Part shown: piece after piece, positions 57,285 through 64,000 of the stretch
Position numbering within the stretch: the stretch's first letter is position 1
Layout of the letters: each line of letters opens with the position of its first letter
Assembly: GCA_941918925.1 (NCBI GenBank)
Contig: OW799233.1
Location: forward strand, 73,403,578-73,467,577
DNA from: Phyto melanocephala
Taxonomy: Eukaryota > Arthropoda > Insecta > Diptera > Rhinophoridae
DNA length: 64,000 nt
Direction of reading: 5' to 3'
Notes under the pieces: model-generated
Databases searched by the model: none
Told to the model about the DNA's origin: nothing
Seen by the model: only the letters and a program-made list of their open reading frames with translations
Made by a program: the position numbers and the translations under genes

Positions 57285-57820
57285 ATTACCCTTACTTAGG
57301 CAATTTTGCATAGTTCTCTCGCACAAGCACGATCGTTGACGTATTGCGGCTTAAATGGCTTTGCTAGAAACTCCATCTGGGCCAGGTGTCTTGTTATCCC
57401 CAATTTCCCTACCTATCTTCAGAATCTTATCCTCATGACTGAGGAAATATTGCAGTCTGTGAACCTGCTGTCAACGTAAACCTAATTTTTCTGTTCTGGA
57501 AACAGGTATCACACCTGCCCAGTAGTAGTGTTGGGCATATTATCTGAAGAGCCGCTTAGTATTTCAGGTTCTTCATTACCACCCCAAGTGTTTACATCTG
57601 TCTCTTCGCAGAGGCGCTAAAAGCTATCCCCTTTGCTCTTCTTTGTTGTGGTATTAAGCAGCTTTCAAAGTTTATGAATCCTTCAATCCTCTGAGTGTGG
57701 TACCTTTTTGCTCTTGATCGCTGTGCCTTGCGCCTCCATCTTAGACATTCCAATCTGAGGCTTCGTATCTCCTCTTTCCACCAAAAGCATGGAGAACCAA
57801 ATCTGTTTGGTACATTGTGG
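57285..57820 (-). pseudogene. R1-like linker/RT-start fragment, minus copy
   Basis: The minus strand reads FWWKEEIRSLRLECLRWRRK (57720-57780), then the AKR..CEE and NTWGG region, then an ITRHLAQMEFLAKPFKPQY-type RT start in shifted frames. It is a separate, more diverged copy of the same R1-like lineage as 52215-57276, lying tail to tail with it. Confidence 0.6.
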
Positions 57821-58532
57821 TATTGCAAGTTCGTTCTATTAACCGGCATAGTTGCATTGACGATATCTGCCCTGGACCTTCCTCGATCTTCTCGTCAATG
57901 TTTGTATCATTGAAGGTTTTCACATCGACATGTGGATCCTTCCACTTTGGACCCACCACTTCATCCTCAGAGTTAGCCAGCTGCTGGCAAACGCAATGAT
58001 AGAGCTCAGACCGGCTTTTCTGAAGATCTGACTCTTTCCATTGTTCGCCAGGTCCACATCTAGAGGCTCCTGTATTTCTTCTAATCCTGGATACTGTCTG
58101 AACTAGTTCGTTGAGACTCGGATCGGTGTTTACTTTACGCAGGATGTGGGCGTAGGAACTATTCCCTACTAGCACTATGACAATCGCATCAAATTTCGTC
58201 CTTACTTTATTGCGGTTCCCGTTTAACTTTTTTGTCTTTGGCTTAGACGGTTTTGCATTTGTAAACTCTCTTTGCTATAGGCTCTTTTGGTACTCCTACC
58301 GGTTTTTTTTCTGGTTTTCTCTTGAATTCTTTTCTCTTTGGCCATGGCGAAGCTTGGGTTTTAAGCTCCTGGCGACCTCCTTCCCCTTTTCGTCATGATT
58401 TTCTATGGCCGAATGCATGTCAACCAAATTCCGGATGCAGACGCCGAGTCTACGGAATGCTGTGGTTTCTGTGTTCGGGATTACTTCCGCCTCGTTGGAT
58501 CCAGTCTTCTCGTACTGAAGTATTCTGGCCAA
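57821..58532 (-). pseudogene. R1-like ORF1 fragment, copy 2
   Basis: It is nearly identical to 45713-46425: MARILQYEKTGSNEAEVIPN, NSSYAHILRKVNTDPSLNE and KTFNDTNIDEKIEEG. It joins directly to the ORF2 linker with the endonuclease region missing. Confidence 0.68.
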
Positions 58533-58908
58533 ATCACAAATTCAACAGACGCTGCACATGCCAAATTAAAAGTGACATGTTTTTTTTGGAATTTCGCAAT
58601 ATCCTGTTTTTACCGTTATTTAAAATTAATACATTTTTCCCTTTCTTTTATTTGTTTTGTCTTTGTCATACCGATGAGAAATAAGTAAATTAAGATGTTA
58701 GTCACTAGCGATTAAAATAGACGCCTCTTATAAAATATATAAATAATTGAGCTGCCAGACAATTGTTACTAAAATTTTATAAGAGATATGAGAAATTTTG
58801 TTACATTAAAAATTTATTATAGGGTATGTAGGAAATACATAAATTTGACATTACAAAAGCTGGAAAAAAATTTAAAATTCAAATATGGCATTGACAATAT
58901 TAGAGCAA

Positions 58909-60165
58909 AACAAGTAAGAGTGCTATATTCGGCCGTGCCGAATCTTATATACCCTTCACAACGTGTTGTCTCGCAATAACAGTAGTTTGTATCACCATTC
59001 ATCTCATATGAAATACGTTCATACATATATAAAAACATCCCATTGTAAAATTATAAATTTACGTATGTATGTTAAAAAAAAAAATAAAAAAAAATTAAAA
59101 AAAAAATAAATATGAATAATAAATATAAAACAAAAAAAAATAAAAAAAAATTAAAAAAAAGTAATTAATATAAATAATAAATATAAAACAAACCACAAAT
59201 AAAAAAAAATTAAAAAAAAAAAATTAAAAAAAAAAAATAATAAATATGTAAATATTATATAAAATAAAAATTAAAAAAAAATTTTTTTCTCAGCTGGGAT
59301 TCGATGCCACGTTTACTCTAACCAGTATACACGTTTGTATGTATGCATGTTGTTGTTGTAATGTTGTTTTTGTGAAAAAAAAATCGAAGTGGTCGTGGTT
59401 TTTTGCTCATTTCTCAGTTTTTTATAAGCCGATGCTTTTGATTTTCAATACCGATCTACTCCCGAATATTTCTGATATTTTAATACCACACCCGGGTACA
59501 GGTGATATCGGGGGGCCTTCAAAAAGTTGATTTCAACATACACACGGACAGACTAACAGAGCTTAATCGACTCCCCTATTCATTGGTTTTCAGAAAATAT
59601 ATACTTTATGGGGTCGGAAACGAAAATTGTAGAAATTTCACACGGAATGGCAAACCTATATATATCCTCTTTCACTGTGTGAAGGGTATAATGACGTATA
59701 ACATTAAAAGTGCAAATTAAGACTAATAGCATGTTTCCACGACACATTCAATTACTTGATTTGCTCTTTAAATTACTTATGTGAATTACCCTGTTTTCAC
59801 GACATATTGTTAATTTGATTTGACAGTCTTCTTCGTCCTTTTTATACCCTTCACACTGTGAAAAACGGTATATATAGGTTTGTCATTCCGTGTGAAATTT
59901 CTACAATTTTCATTTCCGACCCCATAAAGTATATATTTTCTGAAATCTTATGCATAGGGGAGTCGATTACGCTATGTCAGTCTGTCCATGTGCCAACCGG
60001 ATTTATAATTGTACAATGGGATGTTTTTTTATATGTATGTTTTTTTATGTATGTACGTATTTCATATGAAATGAATGGTGATACAATAATTGTTATTGCA
60101 TGACTACACGTTGTGAAGGGTATATAAGATTCGGCACGGCCGAATATAGCACTCTTACTTGTTTT
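58909..60165. mobile_element. Fold-back (long-TIR) element, copy 2
   Basis: It duplicates 46800-48085. The right tip keeps the ATTCGGCACGGCCGAAT palindrome (copy 1 has a mutation there), and a TTTATATGTATG run is shorter than in copy 1. Confidence 0.75.
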
Positions 60166-60481
60166 AATTTAAATTATCGTTTTGTGATGTGGCCAATAGT
60201 CTTCTAGACAAAACAACTTTCTTTGAAATTTTCTTTTTTGCTTTAATTTTATTTTTTACTAGAAAATCCCTGATGTATTGAATTAAAAGTTAAGTCAGCG
60301 TTATGTTCTCATAGTTTTTACATGTTTTTATGGTTCTTATTAACTTTTTTTAAATAAAAATGTGATTTATTGAAGTAAAAGTTATGTTATCAATAAAAAA
60401 AAATTTACTGTTTTTTTTTTTGAAAAGTACTGTTTTTTCCCCTTAATGTACTTTTTTCACTTTTCATATATGGCAACCCTA

Positions 60482-61070
60482 ATCCGGCATATGTCACACA
60501 ATTTTTTTTTATTTTCTCTTTAAATTTAAATAGTTTTTAAAAAACTTTAGAGCAAAAACTTTTTATTTATATTTTTTAAAACGTTTTAAATCAACTGAAA
60601 CTGCAAATTATTTATTTTATAACAAAAATGAAAAAATTTAGTTTGACAACTGAAGACAGGCTTTTTAAAAAAGTTGGTAACGCTCAAGGCGAATTCATAC
60701 AGGTGAAATCATCAGCACATGATGATTTTTGATTAATTTTGATTAATTGTGCTTTTTTGATAATAAATTTACCAAATTTATGTATATTTGTTGTTCCTCC
60801 ACCATTTATATTGTGCTTTACAAACACATATCCTTTTTTTAATAAAATTTTATTGAATTAAACATGTAAAAACAACTTTTGTATCCCTGTTATACATATT
60901 GGCCTTGACAGAAAAAATCCCCTAAAAAGTTGCTTTGTTGTATCAATTCGCCGTTGCATATACCTGTATGAATATGCCTTGGTAACGCTCAAGGCATACC
61001 CATAAGGTATATGCATTGCGGCAACAAACACAACAATAAAAACACATGTATTTTGTTTTTGTATAGATGC
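60482..61070. repeat. MITE-like unit, copy 2
   Basis: It corresponds to 48410-49062 but lacks about 60 bp after the GATGAT near 60723. It is immediately followed by another unit. Confidence 0.7.
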
Positions 61071-61665
61071 CGGCATATGTCACAGAATTTTTTTTATTTT
61101 CTTCTTTAATTTGAAAAATTTTTAAAAACCTTTAAAGCGAAAACTTTTTATTCATGGTTTTGTATTTTTTAAAACGTTTTAAACCAACTGAAATTGCGAA
61201 TTTTTTATTGTATAATAAAATTAAAAAAATTAAGTTTGACAACGGCAGGCAAGACTTTAAAAAAAGTTGGTAACGCTCAAGGCGAATTCATACAGGTGTA
61301 ATTGTCAGCACATGATGATGGGGAAACACAATGTCTAATTTTGTTGAATTCTCCTTGATTCCATTTATTAATTCAGGAATAAAAAATTAGATTTCGGATT
61401 CCGAATTAAACATTTAACTTAATTGTGCTGTTTTGATAATAAATTTACCAAATTTATGTATATTTGTTGTTCTTGCACCATTTATAATGTGCTTCACAAA
61501 CACATTTTCTTTTTTTTAATAAAATTTTATTGAATTAAACATATAAAATAACTGTTCTATCTCTGTTATACAAATTGGCTTTGACAGAAAAAATCCCCTA
61601 AAAAGTTGCTTTATTGTATCAACTCGCCGTTGCATATACCTGTATGAATATGCTTTGGTAACGCT
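61071..61665. repeat. MITE-like unit, copy 3 (tandem with copy 2)
   Basis: It starts CCGGCATATGTCACAG. It is more diverged than copies 1 and 2 are from each other, so it predates the segmental duplication or came from elsewhere. Confidence 0.65.
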
Positions 61666-61684
61666 TATAAAATGTATGTATATA

Positions 61685-62932
61685 CAAGGTGGCGCAAAAA
61701 TAACCTTCCGATGTTTTTTGGCTGTAATTTAAAAAAAAAATGAAAAACTTTGATTCTTCTTGTGGAGTATTTTTATTTGGTCTTTTAATTTTTTTTACAT
61801 CAAGTCGAGAATATGATGTCATGTAAATGGCCGCCGCCACAGTTGATTGTCATTTGAGCCCTTTTTATGGCATTTTCCATCACTTTGGCCAAAACTTCCG
61901 GCGATAGGTCCTCACATTCTTGACGGATATTGTCTTTAAGAGCTGCAAGAGTCTGAGGCTTGTTGACATAAACCCGCGACTTCAAAAAGCCCCACAAAAA
62001 GAAGTCTGGAGCGGTCAAATCAGGCGATCTTGCTGGCCAATTCAAATCGCCAAAACGGGAGATTAGGCGCCCGGGAAATGCATCCTTCAGCATATCGGTT
62101 GTGGCACGTGCAGTGTGTGCTGTTGCACCGTCCTGTTGGAACCACATGTTTTCCAATCCCAATTCATCAAGTTGCGGCAAAAAGAACTCGTTGATCATTT
62201 CTCTGTAGCGCTCACCATTCACAGTAACCGTTTGGCCCGCGACGTCTTCGAAAAAAAAAGGTCCGATGACTCCTCCAGCGAAAACAGCACACCATACAAT
62301 AACTATGAGCGGGTGTAATGGCTCTTCGTGGGTTACACGCGGATTTTCAGTGCCCCAGAAGCGTAAATTTTGCTTATTTACGTACCCGCTAAGATGGAAA
62401 TGGGCCTCAGCACTCATGATTATTTTTGATGAAAAATCATCTTCCTCTTGGTGGTGATTCAGGATGGCTTGAGCGTATGTTAGACGCGATTGGCGGTCAG
62501 CAGCTAACAGCTGATGCACCGTCTGGACTTTGAACGGAAACATCTTCAAATCTTGTACCAAAATTCGCTGTAAAGACCGTCTACTGATAGCCATTTGCGT
62601 GGCACGTCGTCTGATCGATGTCGACGGCACTTCCATGACATCCTCGGCTCCAGCAGCAATATTCTCTGCAGAACGGCTACTCCGGGGTCTGCCACTCCTG
62701 GCAGCATCTCGTGTTGTGCCAGTCTCTTCGAGGCGAGCGGCTAAACGTCGCAGTGTTTCACCAGTAGGCGTCACCAATATTCCGCGTTCTGGAGCAGTGT
62801 AGCGTAACTTTGTTTATTAACGTGTATTTTGCATGTGTTTACTACACAAATGTCAAAACAGAACTGACATTAGGGGCCAATTGCAAAATTTGTAGCATTT
62901 TCTGATAGGAGGATTTCTTTTGCGCCACCTTG
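61685..62932 (-). mobile_element. Mariner-type transposon (DD41D spacing), 1248 bp
   Basis: The ends are inverted CAAGGTGGCGCAAAA flanked by TA on both sides (61683-61684 and 62933-62934). One minus-strand transposase ORF fills the interior. TA duplication, size and protein place it in the Tc1/mariner superfamily. The 41-residue gap between the second and third catalytic Asp matches the rosa-type DD41D group described from a tephritid. Confidence 0.92.
61800..62813 (-). pseudogene. Mariner-type transposase, catalytic Asp lost
   Basis: The frame is open from after a TAA at 62814-62816 to 61800 without stops. It begins KLRYTAPERGILVTPTGETL with no ATG; the nearest alternative start is TTG at 62777. 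Counting from that TTG, SGRPRS is at residues 28-33. The first catalytic site reads MSAEAHFHLSG with Ala123 where Asp is expected (codon GCT at 62411-62409). The second Asp is D216 (WFQQDGATAHTA) and the third D258 (SPDLTAPDFFLWG). The junction RYTAPERGIL/VTPTGETLRRL suggests an internal deletion of the first DNA-binding helices. It looks young but catalytically dead. Confidence 0.85.
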
Positions 62933-62935
62933 TAT

Positions 62936-63731
62936 AAAAAAAACAGTCAGCTGATTGGATACGAGTACCTTATGGATATGCCATGTTGCACATCATCTAT
63001 ACATTGTCATATTAACTTAATACTGTTTACAAAGTATTTTTTTATTTGGTTGGCCATTTGAAAGTTATCATTTATTTGTAATTTCACATTCTTTATCGAA
63101 TTTTTAGGTTTCTTAAATATTGACGCTTTTATGCTTCTCACATTTACTTTTGGCTTGTGGTATTGCTTATTTTTATGTTTATATATTTATCCTTTTCATG
63201 TTCGATTTTGTTTTTATACATATTCTATAACTGTTCCATGCTTCTTCCGTATTTTCAGTTTTAGCAGTTTGGTGTTTAAAAATTTAAATCTCTTTAACTC
63301 TTTCAGGTTTGGTGGTCAGTTTTCTAGCCACTTATTTTTGACATTTTAAAACATGATAGTGCCATCTATTGGAAAAGTCTTTAATAGTTACGTTTTTTAA
63401 AGTGATCTTTTATCGTTTGGTAAAAAATTTTTGCATTAGGGTGCGCTGGTTACTTTGGTATATTTATTTAAAAATTTGGCAATCCATTGTTTTTGTATCG
63501 GGACTTTCTCTAGTTCAATAAAAATGCTTAGAGTGTTTATTACTTAGCAAGTTTAGTGTTACTTTATTATCTAGTACTTGTTTTGTTAGTTTGTAATAAC
63601 ATCAATATTTTATATAGTGTATTTGTCGATAAATGACGTAAGTAATATGGTGGTTAGAATACTAACCACTGTGACTATATTAGGTTTTATATAATGAGTT
63701 TTTCTACATAGTTTTTTTTTATATTGTAAGG
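62936..63731. other. AT-rich stretch, no supported gene
   Basis: A small perfect hairpin (GTGGTTAG-AATA-CTAACCAC) sits at about 63651-63670. Nothing else is recognised. Confidence 0.5.
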
Positions 63732-63998
63732 TTGTCGCGAGTACTCAATGAAAGTGATATCGAAAATATTTTGTTTGAAGATATATCTTCTAATGGGGAA
63801 AGTATCTGCAATCTTGATTCTGACAATAAAGATAATTATAAACAGCAGAGCGATCCTTTTTACGAAAATGTGCAAGATGCAGCACTGAAAAAAATCCAGC
63901 GCGTACTATATGGTAATGCAGAACATGTAAACTTTCTATTTGCATTCGCAAAAATAAAACCTGTTTTTCAGGGGGAAAATTATGGTATTCGAACGTGA
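63732..63998 (+). CDS. Acidic ORF at window edge, possible transposase N-terminus
   Basis: An 88-residue frame begins with TTG after an acceptor-like TATTGTAAG and reads SRVLNESDIENILFEDISSN, then an Asp/Asn-rich stretch, then a KKIQRVLYGNAEHVNFLFAF segment. It ends in a stop at the window edge (TGA 63996-63998). The acidic SD-I--IL opening resembles the N-terminus of some piggyBac-type transposases, but this is weak. It may be an exon or a fossil. Confidence 0.25.
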   Translation: MSRVLNESDIENILFEDISSNGESICNLDSDNKDNYKQQSDPFYENVQDAALKKIQRVLYGNAEHVNFLFAFAKIKPVFQGENYGIRT

Positions 63999-64000
63999 TC

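Larger units (their letters stand above)
49229..61054. repeat. Segmental tandem duplication, copy 2 (11.8 kb)
   Basis: It is collinear with 42148-49062, interrupted by the extra 52452-57820 interval. Substitutions against copy 1 are few (about one to two per 100 bp by eye). This contrasts with the heavy decay of the elements inside, so the duplication is much younger than they are. Confidence 0.9.

Overview
The window looks like a repeat-rich, AT-rich piece of a higher-fly (dipteran) nuclear genome. The evidence is a copia element with a copia-type internal initiator-tRNA primer site, a mariner with DD41D spacing, Transib, BEL/Pao, R1/LOA, RTE and Helitron sequences, and the short introns of the one host-like gene. 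The species cannot be named from sequence alone; a tephritid or related schizophoran fly would fit. There are no bacterial features, no rRNA and no free-standing tRNA gene. Almost everything recognisable is mobile DNA, most of it broken.

Layout, 1-20 kb. A broken jockey-like non-LTR element lies on the minus strand (0.4-1.55 kb). Next to it is a 496-bp tandem array with an inverted leader (1.86-4.30 kb). A 6.3-kb DNA transposon with CACTA termini and a TTA target duplication (5463-11739) carries a nested 3.3-kb Transib (7254-10545), whose ends start CACAGTG and whose target duplication is CGACG. A LOA-like RNase H fragment follows (12.0-12.7 kb). Then comes a complete copia element (13159-17743, target duplication ACAAT) with two in-frame amber codons, a Helitron, a tRNA-derived SINE, and a 5'-truncated non-LTR tail; the last two have perfect 13-bp target duplications.

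Layout, 20-40 kb. A second CACTA-type element (20852-23655, again TTA) carries a decayed relative of the same coding gene. A small three-exon THAP-domain gene (24166-24624, minus) is the best candidate host gene. A giant inverted repeat (29224-35517) follows. One arm holds a Helitron; the other arm preserves the empty site. Mariner-derived and fold-back repeats continue to 38.5 kb, and a Transib-like transposase fragment lies at 39.4-40.1 kb.

Layout, 40-64 kb. A LOA-like element lacking its RT core is followed by an RTE fossil, R1-like ORF1/ORF2 pieces in both orientations, a fold-back element and a MITE-like unit. This block (42148-49228) is tandemly repeated at 49229-61054. The second copy contains 5.4 kb that the first lacks, including a non-autonomous BEL/Pao-type LTR element (52738-56897). 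That element keeps only a gag zinc-finger gene and an array of about 15 short hairpin repeats, and it sits inside an R1-like RT gene with target duplication ATGAG. The window ends with a mariner (61685-62932) whose first catalytic Asp is Ala, and an unidentified acidic ORF.

The genes do not form a pathway. The interest is the order of insertions: Transib inside CACTA, Helitron inside one palindrome arm, LTR element inside R1 inside a segmental duplication. Family assignments come from motif recognition, because no database search could be run.
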